Below the pieces are notes generated by a model. That model worked only from the letters and a program-made list of their open reading frames with translations, searched no databases and was not told the origin of the DNA. From Halorubrum xinjiangense (lineage in GTDB: Archaea; Halobacteriota; Halobacteria; Halobacteriales; Haloferacaceae): a stretch of DNA of 64,000 bases. A program made the translations under genes and the position numbers. Shown piece after piece: positions 43,309 to 53,179 of this stretch; positions within the stretch are counted from its first letter, which is position 1, and each line of letters opens with the position of its first letter. The DNA is taken from the NCBI RefSeq assembly GCF_900102375.1, contig NZ_FNBO01000008.1:1-64000 (forward strand), read 5' to 3'.

Positions 43309-43911
43309 TCAGAGGTCCCGCCAGGCGCCGAGGAACCGCTGGACCGCGGTGAGGTGGCCGACGACGGCGAACAGCGCGAGCAGGAGGCCGACGACGTTCA
43401 GCCCGGCGGCGATCGGCGCGGCGTAAATCGCGGCGACGACGCCGACGATCCCGGCGAGCGCGAGCCGGTCGGCACGGCCGAGGAGCCCGCCGTACTCTCG
43501 GCCGATGCCGACCGCCTGGATCTGCGTGCCGAGGTAGGAGGTGAGGAGGACGCCCGTGACCGCGGCGAAGCCGAGCGCGTACGCCTCGATACCGGCGGTG
43601 AACCCCGCGATGATCGCCACGTCGGCGTAGCGGTCGAGGACGTGGTCGAGGAAGTCGCCGCCGTCGGAGGCGACCCCCTGGTGGCGCGCGAGCGCGCCGT
43701 CGACCACGTCGAGCCAGCCGTTGAGGAGGACGAGCAGCGCGCCGGCCGCGTAGAGCGGACTCGACCCTGCGGCGAACGCGACGGCGGCCCCGACCGCGAC
43801 GAGGAACGCGATCACGCTCACCTGGTCGGGGGAGAGGCCGAGCCTGTCGGCCGCCGACACCCACGGCCCGAGGAGGCGGTCCGCCACGGACCGGTACTGG
43901 TCGAGAGTCAT
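43309..43911 (-). CDS. CDP-alcohol phosphatidyltransferase-family enzyme
   Basis: The 200-residue membrane enzyme carries the family active site D-G-x2-A-R-x8-G-x3-D-x3-D as DVVDGALARHQGVASDGGD through DHVLDRYAD (about 65-95), with about six membrane helices. It exchanges the CMP of a CDP-archaeol-type lipid for a polar alcohol in archaeal phospholipid synthesis. The headgroup is undetermined. It is the last gene of a cluster hisC, AK6-like, this gene on the minus strand, separated from the kinase gene by 26 bp. Confidence 0.9.
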   Translation of the reverse strand: MTLDQYRSVADRLLGPWVSAADRLGLSPDQVSVIAFLVAVGAAVAFAAGSSPLYAAGALLVLLNGWLDVVDGALARHQGVASDGGDFLDHVLDRYADVAIIAGFTAGIEAYALGFAAVTGVLLTSYLGTQIQAVGIGREYGGLLGRADRLALAGIVGVVAAIYAAPIAAGLNVVGLLLALFAVVGHLTAVQRFLGAWRDL

Positions 43912-43937
43912 CTAACGTTCCGACGCTCGCGGCCGGT

Positions 43938-44492
43938 TCATATATAATCCATGAAGTTCACGGTGCCCGCGCTCGGCTCGCGCTCGCCCGCGATAGCCGC
44001 GCGGATCGCGTCGGCGACCGCCTCGGGGTCGCGGTCGGTCGCGTCGATCTCGTAGACGTTCTCGACGCCGTGTCCGTCGACTGCCTCCGAGAGGATCACA
44101 TCGAGCGCCTCGCTTTCCGCATTCTCCGCTGCGGTCTCGGGCGACTCGCCCCGGGCTTCGAGTCGGGACTCGATCGTCTCCGGGTGACAGCGCAACACCA
44201 CCACGCGGTCGACGTCGAACCGGTGCGCGAGGTGCGAGTCGAGAACGCCGCTCCAGTCGCCGAGGTCATCGCGGACCGCGTCGAGGTCGGCGACGAGCGT
44301 GTCGCGGTCGGCGTCGCGCTCGGTCCAGAGGTCGTCGTCAGATTTGATCCGGTCGTTGAGGTGGATCACGTCGTACTCGCCTTCGAGCAGCGCCGTCGCG
44401 GTCGACTTGCCCGTTCCGGGGGTGCCCGTGACCGCGACGCGGTCGGCGCGGCCGAGGTCGGCGCCGTCGGCGGAGTCAGAGCGGTCGCTCAC
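43938..44492 (-). CDS. AK6/Fap7-type adenylate kinase
   Basis: A 184-residue P-loop kinase with the Walker A loop GTPGTGKST (23-31) and DSHLAHRFDVDRVVVLRCHP, the HLxH-like and strand pattern of the AK6/Fap7 group. Archaeal and eukaryotic members act as adenylate kinases and help small-subunit ribosome maturation; the exact role here is inferred. It overlaps hisC by four bases (44489-44492). Confidence 0.88.
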   Translation of the reverse strand: MSDRSDSADGADLGRADRVAVTGTPGTGKSTATALLEGEYDVIHLNDRIKSDDDLWTERDADRDTLVADLDAVRDDLGDWSGVLDSHLAHRFDVDRVVVLRCHPETIESRLEARGESPETAAENAESEALDVILSEAVDGHGVENVYEIDATDRDPEAVADAIRAAIAGEREPSAGTVNFMDYI

Positions 44493-45583
44493 GCGCGAAC
44501 ACCGAGGTCGAGGTCCGCCAGCGCCTCGTTGAGCAGGTCGACCGCCTCGCGGGTCTCTTCACGGGTGCCAGTCGAGATCCGGACGTGCTCCGGGAGGCCG
44601 AAGGAGGTGCAGTCGCGGACGATCACGCCGCGCTCCTGGGCCGCCTCGGCGACGCGCTCGCCGTCGCCGACCGCGGCGAGGACGAAGTTGCCCGCGGAGT
44701 CGACGGTGGGCGCGTCGAGCTCGTCGGCGATGTACTCGCGGGCCCACCGCGCGGTCTCGACCGACTCCTCGACGTGTTCGTCGTCGTCGAGCGCGGCCAG
44801 TGCGGCGCGGCAGGCGAGCTCGTTGGCCGCGAACGGCGTGTTGACGCGGGCGTACGCCTCGCCCCACGCCTCGGGGACGACGCTGTAGCCGATCCGGAGC
44901 CCGGCGAGCCCGTACGCCTTCGAGAAGGTGCGGAGGACCGCCACGTCGTCGCGCTCGTCGGCGAGCGGAATCGCGCTGTCGACGGCGGCGAACTCGCCGT
45001 ACGCCTCGTCGACGACGACGAGGGTCTCCTCGGCGGTCGCGTCCGCGATCGCCTCGACCTCGTCGAGGGGCATGGTCGAGCCGGAGGGGTTGTGCGGCGA
45101 GGTGACGTAGACGATTCGCTCGCCCCCGTAGGCGGACAGCACCGTCTCCGCGTCCTGCGCGAAGCCGTCGGCCGGCGAGAGGTCGTACTCGGTCACCTCG
45201 CCGTGGTGGTATCGCGAGGACATCGCGTAGTAGGCGAAGCCGGGGCTCGGAACCAGCACCTCGTCGCCGGGCTCTAACGCGGCCCGCGAGAGGTAATCGA
45301 TCGAACCGTCGGCACCCGGCGACACCCACACCTGCTCGTCGTCGACGCCCCACTCGTCGGCGATCTTCGCGGTGAGGTCCGTGTGTGAGGACTTCGGGTA
45401 CTGGTTCACGCGGTCGGCGTGGTCGCGGATGGCCTCGACGGCCGCCGGGCTCGGGCCGTGCGGGTTCTCGTTCGAAGAGAGCTTGATGAGGTCGTCGGGG
45501 TCGAGCCCGCGGTCGCGGGCGACCTCCTCGACGCCCCGCCCGGGCACGTACGGCGAGTGATCGGAGAGATCCCGTGGTCGCAT
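44489..45583 (-). CDS. hisC: Histidinol-phosphate aminotransferase
   Basis: The 364-residue PLP enzyme converts imidazole acetol phosphate to histidinol phosphate in histidine synthesis. It has SSNENPHGPSPAA near residue 40, TSPHNPSGSTMP, VVDEAYGEF and the PLP Lys in FSKAYGLAGLRIGY. It is translationally coupled to the AK6-like kinase. Confidence 0.94.
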   Translation of the reverse strand: MRPRDLSDHSPYVPGRGVEEVARDRGLDPDDLIKLSSNENPHGPSPAAVEAIRDHADRVNQYPKSSHTDLTAKIADEWGVDDEQVWVSPGADGSIDYLSRAALEPGDEVLVPSPGFAYYAMSSRYHHGEVTEYDLSPADGFAQDAETVLSAYGGERIVYVTSPHNPSGSTMPLDEVEAIADATAEETLVVVDEAYGEFAAVDSAIPLADERDDVAVLRTFSKAYGLAGLRIGYSVVPEAWGEAYARVNTPFAANELACRAALAALDDDEHVEESVETARWAREYIADELDAPTVDSAGNFVLAAVGDGERVAEAAQERGVIVRDCTSFGLPEHVRISTGTREETREAVDLLNEALADLDLGVRA

Positions 45584-45634
45584 GCCCGGGAGTCGGAGTC
45601 GGTCGGGCTTAAGGGTGGTCTTGGCGGACGCCGG

Positions 45635-47047
45635 TCACGACGGCGGGACGGCGCCGTTCAATCGCCGCTCCGCCTCGGCGACGACGTCGGGCCGGCCCGC
45701 GAGGTCGACGGCGACCGTCTCGCCCTCGTAGTCGACGGACGCGACGACGCCCCGGTCGTACGCCCACGAAAGAGCGGCCTGCGCGGCGCCGCCGTTCGGC
45801 GCCGAGACCGACGCCGTCGCCGTCGGGAGGGCGTCCGCCACCGCGTCCGCGAGGTCGGCCAGTCCCGTCCCGTCGCGAGCGCTGACCGGGATCGGCGACC
45901 GGAGCGCGTCGACGAACGGGGCGTCCCTGGGGTCGAGCCCGTCGACTGCGGCCTCGTACGCCTCGACTGCGTCCGCGAGCCCGTCCGAGCCGACCTCGTC
46001 CGCCTTCGACAGGACGGGGACGACGTGGCCCTCCGTCGTCTCGATCGCCGACAGCGACGCCAGGAGCTTCCGGCGGAGGTCGGCGGGATCGTCACTCGCG
46101 TCGACGACGAGCAGCGCGCAGTCGGCGGTCCGGACCGACTCGATGGTCGCGCGGAACGACCGCACCGACTCGTGCGGCAGCCCGTCGAGGAACCCCACCG
46201 TGTCAGTGAGCAGGGTGCGCCGGTCACCGATCGTTGCCCGCCGCGTCGTCGTCGAGAGCGTCTCGAAGGGCCGGTCGGCGACCGCGAGCGGGCCGACGTC
46301 GGCAGCCGGGTCACCGTTGTCGTCGACCGGATCCCCCGCCTCGTCGACTTCGTCGGCGAGCCGGCGGGCCAGCGTCGACTTCCCGGCGTTGGTGTAGCCC
46401 GCGAGAGCGATCAGGTCGAACCCGGCGGCGCGGCGCTCCGCCCGGCGCGCGGCCCGGTCGTCCGCGATCTCGTCGAGGGCGCGCTCCGCCGACTCGATCC
46501 GTTTTTCTACGTCGAGAACGCGGCTGTCGCCCTCGGGCTGAAGTCGGACGTCCTCGCTGGCGTCGCGGGCGACCGCCTCGCGGAGCCGCGGGAGCTCGTA
46601 GCGGAGCCGGGCCAGCTCCAGCTGGCGGTCTGCGGCCCGGGAGTCGGCGGCGTCGGCGAACAGCTCCAGCACCAGCCGCGGGCGGTCGATAACCGCGGTC
46701 CCGGCCGGCAGCAGGTCGCCGAGCGAGAACGTCTGGCCGGGCGAGAGTCCGCCGTCGTAGATCACCGCCTCGGCGCCGGCGTCGGCCGCGAGCCGCATCA
46801 GCTCCTCGGCCTTCCCGCGGCCGAGGTCGTAGGTCGGGTCCTCGCGGCGTCGCTGCGTGACCTCGCCGACCACCGCGTAGCCGGCCGCGGCGGCGAGTTC
46901 GCGGATCTCGGTCGTGTCCGGCGGCTCGCCGTCGGATCGGGCCGCGACGACGGCTCGGGCCGCGTCCGGGTCCGCGGCGTCGGGTTCGCTCGGTTCTGGT
47001 CCGCTCGATGCGTCGCGTTCGTTCGTCGCGTCGTCGTCTCGTGACAT
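45635..47047 (-). CDS. hflX: HflX-type ribosome-binding GTPase
   Basis: A 470-residue TRAFAC GTPase with the HflX N-terminal domain (GGLSPGQTFSLGDLL), a coiled-coil region (about 140-195) and the G domain: G1 LAGYTNAGKSTLARRL, G3 DTVGFLDGLPHE and G4-like SKADE. HflX releases or splits stalled ribosomes. There is a halophile-type acidic insert between G1 and G3. It stands upstream of hisC with 51 bp between. Confidence 0.93.
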   Translation of the reverse strand: MSRDDDATNERDASSGPEPSEPDAADPDAARAVVAARSDGEPPDTTEIRELAAAAGYAVVGEVTQRRREDPTYDLGRGKAEELMRLAADAGAEAVIYDGGLSPGQTFSLGDLLPAGTAVIDRPRLVLELFADAADSRAADRQLELARLRYELPRLREAVARDASEDVRLQPEGDSRVLDVEKRIESAERALDEIADDRAARRAERRAAGFDLIALAGYTNAGKSTLARRLADEVDEAGDPVDDNGDPAADVGPLAVADRPFETLSTTTRRATIGDRRTLLTDTVGFLDGLPHESVRSFRATIESVRTADCALLVVDASDDPADLRRKLLASLSAIETTEGHVVPVLSKADEVGSDGLADAVEAYEAAVDGLDPRDAPFVDALRSPIPVSARDGTGLADLADAVADALPTATASVSAPNGGAAQAALSWAYDRGVVASVDYEGETVAVDLAGRPDVVAEAERRLNGAVPPS

Positions 47048-47277
47048 TCGGTCGGGCGCTCGCGTCGGCCCGGAGAGGGGAGCATCTCGCTCCGCGTGCG
47101 GCCTCGTCGGCGCGTCCGTTGGGATCGAACCGGTCGGGTCGCGCCGCGGCGGTACCGTCAGGAATCGGCGACGAACGAACTGGTCTCCATACCTCCGACT
47201 CCGGGGGCTCGCATATAAGCGTTCACCGGAAACGAGGTGTGGTAGCGAACCACAGGAGCGTCGGTCGGTCCGCCCGT

Positions 47278-48021
47278 TCAGGGCACGCGAACGTCGTGTT
47301 CCAGCGTGCCGACGCCCTCGACCTCGACCTCGACGGTGTCGCCGTCGGCGAGGGCGCCGACGCCCTCGGGGGTGCCGGTCGCGATGACGTCGCCCGGTTC
47401 GAGCGTGAGGTACGTCGTGATCTCTTCGATCAGCGTCGGCACGTCGAAGATCATGTGCTCGCGGTCGCTCGACTGCTTCGTCTCGCCGTTGACGCGGAGT
47501 TCGACGCTCGCGTCGGCCGGCACCTCGTCGGGCGTGGCGAGGACCGGCCCCAGCGGCGCGGCGCCGTCGAATGCCTTCCCGCGCACCCAGTTCTGCTCGC
47601 GGTTCTGGTCGTCGCGGTTCGACACGTCGTTCATACAGGTGAACCCCGCGACGACGTCCATCGCGTCGTCGGCGTCGACCGCTTTACACTGCTCGCCGAT
47701 CACGACCGCAAGCTCGGCCTCCCAGTCGATCCGGTCCTTGCCGGCCGGGACGGTCACCGTGTCGCCGTGGCTCGCCACCGCGTTCGGCGGCTTCAAGAAA
47801 AGCAGCGGCCGGTCGGGGACGTCGTTGCCGAGCTCGGCGGCGTGGTCGGCGTAGTTGCGGCCGATACAGACGATCTTCGAAGGCTCTGTCGGCGCGAGCA
47901 CGTCGATCTCGGGCGCCGAGAGCGCGTACTCCTCGCCGCCGAAGGCGACGGTGTCGCTCGCTGGGTCGTACTCGCCCTCGCGGATCGATCCGGCCGGGTC
48001 GCGGAACCGTGCGCGGTACAT
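47278..48021 (-). CDS. Fumarylacetoacetate-hydrolase-family enzyme
   Basis: The 247-residue enzyme has IVCIGRNYADHAAELG near residue 60 and WEAELAVVIG and GFTCMNDVSNRD, the metal-binding and catalytic segments of the FAH superfamily (2-hydroxyhepta-2,4-diene-1,7-dioate isomerase, acylpyruvase and related activities). The substrate is a beta-keto acid of unknown identity. The ATG at 48021 was preferred to an upstream frame that is Arg/Pro-rich. Confidence 0.92.
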   Translation of the reverse strand: MYRARFRDPAGSIREGEYDPASDTVAFGGEEYALSAPEIDVLAPTEPSKIVCIGRNYADHAAELGNDVPDRPLLFLKPPNAVASHGDTVTVPAGKDRIDWEAELAVVIGEQCKAVDADDAMDVVAGFTCMNDVSNRDDQNREQNWVRGKAFDGAAPLGPVLATPDEVPADASVELRVNGETKQSSDREHMIFDVPTLIEEITTYLTLEPGDVIATGTPEGVGALADGDTVEVEVEGVGTLEHDVRVP

Positions 48022-48079
48022 ACGCCGGCGAACGGGCGGCCGCCCGAAAAGCGTTCCCGGAGAGGCAAGCGGGGCGGGG

Positions 48080-49258
48080 CTACTCGTTCCGGCCGAGGGC
48101 CTGCTCCTCATCGGTCGAGTCTATCTCGTCGGGGATAGACGCCTCTTGCTCGGGTATCGACTCCTCGCCGTCCGAAGTCGGCTCGTTCCCTCCCGACTGA
48201 GGCTCGTCTCCGTCGGATCCCGGCTCTTCCCCCTGCGATGTCGACACTTCTTCGTCGAACGCCGACCCGACCTCCGACAGTTGGCTCGCGTCGAGTCGGT
48301 CGCCGAACAGTTCGGACTGCGCGCAGTCGACGCAGTAGTAGTTGTGGCGGATCGAGTGGGTGCGGACCGGGACGCCGGCGGCGACCGTCTCGTCGCGGCG
48401 CCGCCTGACGAGGCCCCGCTCGAAGTCCTCTCCGCAGACGACGCAGGGCTCGTCGACGGTCTCCGGCGGTCGGACGATCCGGTGGTCGACCGTTTTCTGG
48501 CGTCCGAACGCCGTGATCTCGTGACGGCGGTCGAGGCGCCGGCGGACCGGCGGGGCCACGCCGAGGCCGAGGCCGGCGAACGCGAGGCCGATCAGCGCGG
48601 CGGGCGGGGAGCCGGCCGTCGCCGCGAAAAACGCGATCCACCCCCCGATCAGCAACAGCAGCGCGGTCAGGACGTACGCGGAGACGGTCTCGGCCGTCCC
48701 TCCCCTCTCCGCACTCGACGGCGCGCGTGCGGCCGTCTCGTCGCCGCGGACGAGCCGGCGCCGCTCGGCCAGCTTCGAGTAGTGCCACCAGCCGTAGAGG
48801 AGGTTCCCGATGCCGCTGGTGAAGATGAACAGGAGGATGTGAACGCCGACGGAGCCGATACCGCGGTCGACGAGGACGACGCGGTCGCCGTCGTCCCGTT
48901 CGATGTCCCATCCCGCGTCGAGGTGGTCTTGAACCCGGCGACGGAAGGCGCGCGAGCTCTCTGGCGGGGACGACGCCGAACGCGACGAAGACGGGCCCGA
49001 GCCGTTCGACGTTTGGCGGACGCGGTCCGATCGCTCGGACGCGCTGTCGCCGCCGCCCGACCGCGACGCGCCGCAGTTTGAACAGAACCGGTCGTCGTCG
49101 TCGAACGCCTCGCCGCACTCGGCGCAGTACGCGGGGTCGGTGGGGTCGCCGAGGTCGGCGCCGCAGTCGGGGCAGAAGCTCGCGTTGGGGGGAACCGCCC
49201 GATCGCACTCGTGACACCGGTCGGTCGACGGTGGGGCGTCATTCCGCTCGGAGGGCAT
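48080..49258 (-). CDS. Zinc-ribbon membrane protein
   Basis: The 392-residue protein has two N-terminal zinc ribbons (CHEC/CPDC at about 15-31 and CAEC/CSNC at about 44-60), a Ser-rich linker, about four membrane helices (about 140-160 and 195-240), a second pair of cysteine motifs (CVVC near 270 and CVDC near 309) and an acidic Glu/Ser-rich tail. The function is unknown; the two metal-binding modules on a membrane anchor suggest a regulatory or assembly role. The ATG at 49258 opens MPSERNDAPPSTDRCHEC. Confidence 0.8.
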   Translation of the reverse strand: MPSERNDAPPSTDRCHECDRAVPPNASFCPDCGADLGDPTDPAYCAECGEAFDDDDRFCSNCGASRSGGGDSASERSDRVRQTSNGSGPSSSRSASSPPESSRAFRRRVQDHLDAGWDIERDDGDRVVLVDRGIGSVGVHILLFIFTSGIGNLLYGWWHYSKLAERRRLVRGDETAARAPSSAERGGTAETVSAYVLTALLLLIGGWIAFFAATAGSPPAALIGLAFAGLGLGVAPPVRRRLDRRHEITAFGRQKTVDHRIVRPPETVDEPCVVCGEDFERGLVRRRRDETVAAGVPVRTHSIRHNYYCVDCAQSELFGDRLDASQLSEVGSAFDEEVSTSQGEEPGSDGDEPQSGGNEPTSDGEESIPEQEASIPDEIDSTDEEQALGRNE

Positions 49259-49301
49259 CAGCAGGTCGTTAACTTGGCGGGCGCTTAATTCCCCACCTTC
49301 C

Positions 49302-50399
49302 TCACGACCGGCGGAGCCGGATCGAAACGTCGTTGCCGCCGAGGTCGCTCCGTCCGAACGACACCTCTCCACCAAAGGCCTCGACGGTCAACTCCGTGAG
49401 CCAGAGGCCGAGCCCGCTCCCGTGGTGCGTCGGGGTGATTCCTGTACGGTCCACGATCACGTCTCTTTCGGCAGCCGGGATCCGCGGACCGTCGTCCTCG
49501 ACGTGGATCTCGACCCAGTTGCCACACGCCGCGTCCGCGGCACCGTCGCTCTCCTCGATCCGCACGCGGACCCGCGGTTTCGGGCTCGGATTGTGTTCGA
49601 TCGCGTTGTCGACGAGGCTTTCTATCGCGTACCGCAGTCGGCTGTCGGCCATCACCGGACCGGCGTCAGAGTCGGCGACCTCGATCGACGCGGTCGGGGT
49701 CAGGCCGCGGTGCTCCGAGACGACCGACCGGACGATCGGTTCGGGATCGATGTCGGTCGTTTCGTCCGTCGGATGCTCGAGGACGCGGCGGATGTGGCTG
49801 GCTTCCTCGGCCAGCCGTTCGAGCTCGTGGGCGGCGCGCTCGATCGTCGCCGCCACCTCGGTCGTCTCGCGGTCCTGACCGTCCAGTTCGGCCAGCAGCC
49901 GCGTCGTGTGGCCGGCGATGACGTTGGCGCTATTCCGGAGGTTGTGGCGCAGCACTCGGTTCAACACCTCCAGGCGGCGCTCGTTTCGAGACACCTCCGT
50001 CAGATCGGTGTAAACGGCGAACCCCCCGTCTAACCCCCCGTTGCCGCGCTCGCTGCCGTCGTAAGGGATCCCGCGGTACAGGAACTCCCGAAGTCCGGTC
50101 GCGGTCTCGCGGGTCACCTGCTGATAGTTGATTTCGCCGGATGCTGTGTTCGCGTCCAACTCCTTCGCCTCCGCGAGCCGCCAGTCGGGAACGACCCACT
50201 CGTTGAGCGGCTCGCCGCGGATCTCGTCGGCGTCGTAGCCGAAGACGTCGACGAACGCCCGGTTGATGTCGCTGACAACGGGCTCACCGTCGACGAGATT
50301 GAACTCGACGACCGCGTCCTGAACGTGCTCGATGAGGTGGCGATAGCGGTCGCTCCCCGTCTCGTCGCCGACACGATCCCCAGCCGCCTCACGACTCAT
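49302..50399 (-). CDS. PAS-domain sensor histidine kinase
   Basis: The 365-residue kinase has one PAS domain (about 20-125, with [20 protein letters not shown]), a phosphoacceptor His in [17 protein letters not shown] and an ATPase domain with [17 protein letters not shown] and [15 protein letters not shown]. It is soluble and lacks a membrane segment. No response regulator is adjacent; it is divergent from the metallo-hydrolase gene. Confidence 0.94.
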   Translation of the reverse strand: MSREAAGDRVGDETGSDRYRHLIEHVQDAVVEFNLVDGEPVVSDINRAFVDVFGYDADEIRGEPLNEWVVPDWRLAEAKELDANTASGEINYQQVTRETATGLREFLYRGIPYDGSERGNGGLDGGFAVYTDLTEVSRNERRLEVLNRVLRHNLRNSANVIAGHTTRLLAELDGQDRETTEVAATIERAAHELERLAEEASHIRRVLEHPTDETTDIDPEPIVRSVVSEHRGLTPTASIEVADSDAGPVMADSRLRYAIESLVDNAIEHNPSPKPRVRVRIEESDGAADAACGNWVEIHVEDDGPRIPAAERDVIVDRTGITPTHHGSGLGLWLTELTVEAFGGEVSFGRSDLGGNDVSIRLRRS

Positions 50400-50643
50400 A
50401 TCGAGGCCCCACAGTCACGAGATCTGTAGGCAGATACAGTTATTAAGCGTGTACTCGCGGGAAGATATTGCGTCTGATTGCGTTGGTACTGATCGTTCGA
50501 CAGAAAGAACCGACCGGAACGAGCCGGATCGGAGATATTGGTCGTCATCTCCCGTGTCGCTCGCGGATCCATCCGGTCTACGGGGATCGCGGCTCCGCGG
50601 CGTCGAGTTTTATTACGGCGCACCGAGATGTACGGAACGGACC

Positions 50644-51366
50644 ATGGAACTCACCTGGCACGGCCACTCCACGTGGCACGTCGTCGTCGAGGACACGGAG
50701 CTGCTCATCGACCCGTTTTTCGACAACCCGAAGACCGACGTCGACCCCGCGGAGCTCGACCCCGACTACCTGCTCCTCACCCACGGGCACGCGGACCACA
50801 TCGCGGACGCGGCCGAGTTCGAGGACGCTACCGTGGTCGCCACCCCTGAGCTGACCGCCTACGTCACGGAGCAGTTCGGCCTCGAGAACACCCTCCCCGC
50901 GGGCGGAATGAACATCGGCGGCACCGTCGAGTGCGGGGACGCGTGGGTGACGATGGTCCGCGCGGACCACTCCAACGGCATCGAGAACGACCCCGACTAC
51001 TCGGCCGGCATGCCGGCCGGGTTCGTCGTCGGCGACAAGAAGCCGACCCAGGAGTCGGACGCCGACTGCACCACGTTCTACCACGCCGGCGACACGGGCC
51101 TGATGTCCGAGATGGTCGACGTGATCGCGCCGTACCTCGAACCGGACGCCGCCGCCTTACCCGCCGGCGACCACTTCACGATGGGCCCCGCAGGCGCCGG
51201 CATCGCCGCCGACTGGGTGGGCGCGGACGTCGTCTTCCCGATGCACTACGACTCGTTCGGGCCGATCGAAATCGAGACACAGGAGTTCGTCAACGAGGTG
51301 AAGGCCGCGGGCGCCGCCGCCGAGCCGGTCGTCCTCGAGGGGGACGAGACGTACACGCTGGAGTAG
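50644..51366 (+). CDS. UPF0173-type metallo-beta-lactamase-fold hydrolase
   Basis: The 240-residue protein has the metal-binding [12 protein letters not shown] motif, an initial strand with WHGHSTWHV and a late [10 protein letters not shown] segment, matching the metal-dependent hydrolase family often annotated UPF0173. The substrate is unknown. The upstream frame to 50449 is basic and was excluded. It lies 308 bp before the sugar porter. Confidence 0.93.
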   Translation: MELTWHGHSTWHVVVEDTELLIDPFFDNPKTDVDPAELDPDYLLLTHGHADHIADAAEFEDATVVATPELTAYVTEQFGLENTLPAGGMNIGGTVECGDAWVTMVRADHSNGIENDPDYSAGMPAGFVVGDKKPTQESDADCTTFYHAGDTGLMSEMVDVIAPYLEPDAAALPAGDHFTMGPAGAGIAADWVGADVVFPMHYDSFGPIEIETQEFVNEVKAAGAAAEPVVLEGDETYTLE

Positions 51367-51494
51367 CGCGAAGCCCTCGCGGACATCTCCGTCGACGACA
51401 CGGGCGACGGCCTCATTTTTAACCCGACGATGCGACCGGTACGCGAGATCCGCGTGTGCCGGTCGCACCGATACCGGGGTCGGCGCGTCCCGCT

Positions 51495-51514
51495 CCGCAA
51501 CGGGCCCGTTGCGG
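51495..51514. repeat. 20-base perfect palindrome
   Basis: CCGCAACGGGCCCGTTGCGG is perfectly self-complementary. It lies 129 bp past the hydrolase stop and 161 bp before the porter start. As RNA it would form a ten-base-pair stem; as DNA it could be a dimer-binding site. Confidence 0.7.
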
Positions 51515-51518
51515 GCGC

Positions 51519-51546
51519 TCGAATATAGAATACTATTCAGATTCGA
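51519..51546. promoter_or_regulatory. Nested inverted repeat upstream of the sugar porter
   Basis: TCGAAT (51519-51524) pairs with ATTCGA (51541-51546), and inside it GAATACTATTC (51528-51538) is a palindrome around a single central base. Together they make a 28-bp dyad of operator type. Confidence 0.5.
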
Positions 51547-51639
51547 ATAAATATAAACCCCACAGGGGTAGATTCCGCAGATCTTCGGCAGCACAAATAT
51601 ATTTTATATATTTAAATTAATAATAAATCAGAAGCCTTC

Positions 51640-51648
51640 TAAATAAAA
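51640..51648 (+). promoter_or_regulatory. Likely TATA element of the sugar porter gene
   Basis: TAAATAAAA lies 27-35 bp upstream of the ATG at 51675. Several other AT-rich boxes exist further upstream, so the true start site could be earlier. Confidence 0.5.
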
Positions 51649-51674
51649 GTTGGTTAGGGCCGAATTGGTACGCC

Positions 51675-53072
51675 ATGTCAACCGCAGATATGCGGGCTGT
51701 GATCCGGGGAGAGGGCGGGCGGTTCGTCTACGTCGTCTCCGCGCTCGCAGCGCTCAACGGACTCCTGTTCGGGTTCGACACCGGGATCATCTCCGGAGCC
51801 ATCCTCTTCATCGACACGACGTTCGAGCTGAGCCCGTTGGTGGAGGGGATCGTCGTCAGCGGCGCGATGGTCGGCGCGGCCGCCGGCGCCGCCGTCGGCG
51901 GGCAGCTGTCCGACCGTATCGGGCGCAAGCGGTTCATCCTCCTGTCGGCCGGGGTGTTCTTCCTCGGATCGTTCCTCATGGCGGTCGCGCCGACCGTCGA
52001 GGTGCTCGTCGCGGGGCGGATGATCGACGGGATCGCCATCGGGTTCGCGTCGATCGTGGGCCCGCTGTACATCTCCGAGATCGCGCCACCCTCCGTCCGC
52101 GGGGGCCTCACGTCCCTGAACCAGCTGATGGTCACCGTCGGGATCCTCTCGTCGTACTTCGTCAACTACGCCTTCTCCGGGTCCGGGTCGTGGCGGATCA
52201 TGCTCGGCGCGGGGATGGTCCCGGCCCTCGTCCTCGCCGTCGGGATGACCCGAATGCCCGAGAGCCCGCGGTGGCTCTACGAGCGGGGTCGGACCGACGA
52301 GGCTCGCGCCGTCCTCCGTCGCACGCGCGACGGCGACGTCGAGTCCGAGCTCTCGGAGATCGAGGCGACCGTCGAAGCGCAGTCCGGAAACGGGGTTCGC
52401 GACCTGCTCAGTCCGTGGATGCGTCCGGCGCTGATCGTCGGGCTCGGGCTCGCGGTCTTCCAGCAGGTCACCGGGATCAACGCCGTGATGTACTACGCGC
52501 CCACCGTCTTGGAGTCGACCGCGCTCGGCAGCTCGCAGTCGATCCTCGCGTCGGTTGCCATCGGCACCGTCAACGTCGCGATGACGGTCGTCGCGATCCT
52601 CCTCGTCGACCGCGTCGGTCGGCGCCCCCTCCTGCTCGTCGGGACCGGGGGGATGATCGGGTCGCTGGGCGTCGCCGGGCTCGTCTTCCAGTTCGCCGAC
52701 CCGACCGGCGGGATGGGCTGGTTGGCGACGCTCACGCTCATCTCGTTCGTCGCGTTCTTCGCGATCGGGCTCGGCCCGGTGTTCTGGCTGCTGATCTCCG
52801 AGATCTACCCGCTCGCCGTCCGCGGGAGCGCGATGGGGATCGTGACCGTCGCCAACTGGCTCGCGAACCTCGCCGTGGCGCTTTCGTTCCCCGTGCTGCT
52901 CGACGGGATCGGCACGCCGGCGACGTTCTGGCTGTTCGGCGGCTGTAGCGTCGTCGCCCTCCTCTTCACCCACCGCACCGTCCCCGAGACGAAGGGGCGG
53001 ACCCTGGAGGCGATCGAGGCCGACCTGCGGGGCGCGACCGGGATGGCCGCGGACGCGTCCGGCGACGACTGA
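51675..53072 (+). CDS. Sugar porter-family MFS transporter
   Basis: A 465-residue twelve-helix carrier of the sugar porter (SP) family. The diagnostic motifs are present: DRIGRKRF after helix 2, PESPRWLYERGR before the central loop, VDRVGRRPLLL after helix 8 and PETKGRTLE after helix 12. GLAVFQQVTGINAVMYY in helix 7 is the sugar-contact segment. It probably imports a hexose or related sugar with protons. It is preceded by an unusual AT-rich, palindromic promoter region that suggests regulated expression. Confidence 0.93.
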   Translation: MSTADMRAVIRGEGGRFVYVVSALAALNGLLFGFDTGIISGAILFIDTTFELSPLVEGIVVSGAMVGAAAGAAVGGQLSDRIGRKRFILLSAGVFFLGSFLMAVAPTVEVLVAGRMIDGIAIGFASIVGPLYISEIAPPSVRGGLTSLNQLMVTVGILSSYFVNYAFSGSGSWRIMLGAGMVPALVLAVGMTRMPESPRWLYERGRTDEARAVLRRTRDGDVESELSEIEATVEAQSGNGVRDLLSPWMRPALIVGLGLAVFQQVTGINAVMYYAPTVLESTALGSSQSILASVAIGTVNVAMTVVAILLVDRVGRRPLLLVGTGGMIGSLGVAGLVFQFADPTGGMGWLATLTLISFVAFFAIGLGPVFWLLISEIYPLAVRGSAMGIVTVANWLANLAVALSFPVLLDGIGTPATFWLFGGCSVVALLFTHRTVPETKGRTLEAIEADLRGATGMAADASGDD

Positions 53073-53179
53073 CGCGTCGCTGACCGCGAAGCGGTCGACG
53101 TCGCGTCGCGGCTCTGCGCGTCCTCGACGTGCCGATGCCGATAGCCTTTATCCCCGCGAGACCGAACGACCAGTCGACT

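Larger units (their letters stand above)
51367..51674. other. Palindrome-rich, AT-rich leader before the sugar porter
   Basis: This 308-bp gap starts GC-rich and then becomes strongly AT-rich from about 51515. It contains a 20-base perfect palindrome (51495-51514), a nested inverted repeat (51519-51546) and a long A/T block around 51585-51650. The TATA candidate for the porter lies at 51640-51648. No gene was recognised. Confidence 0.6.
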
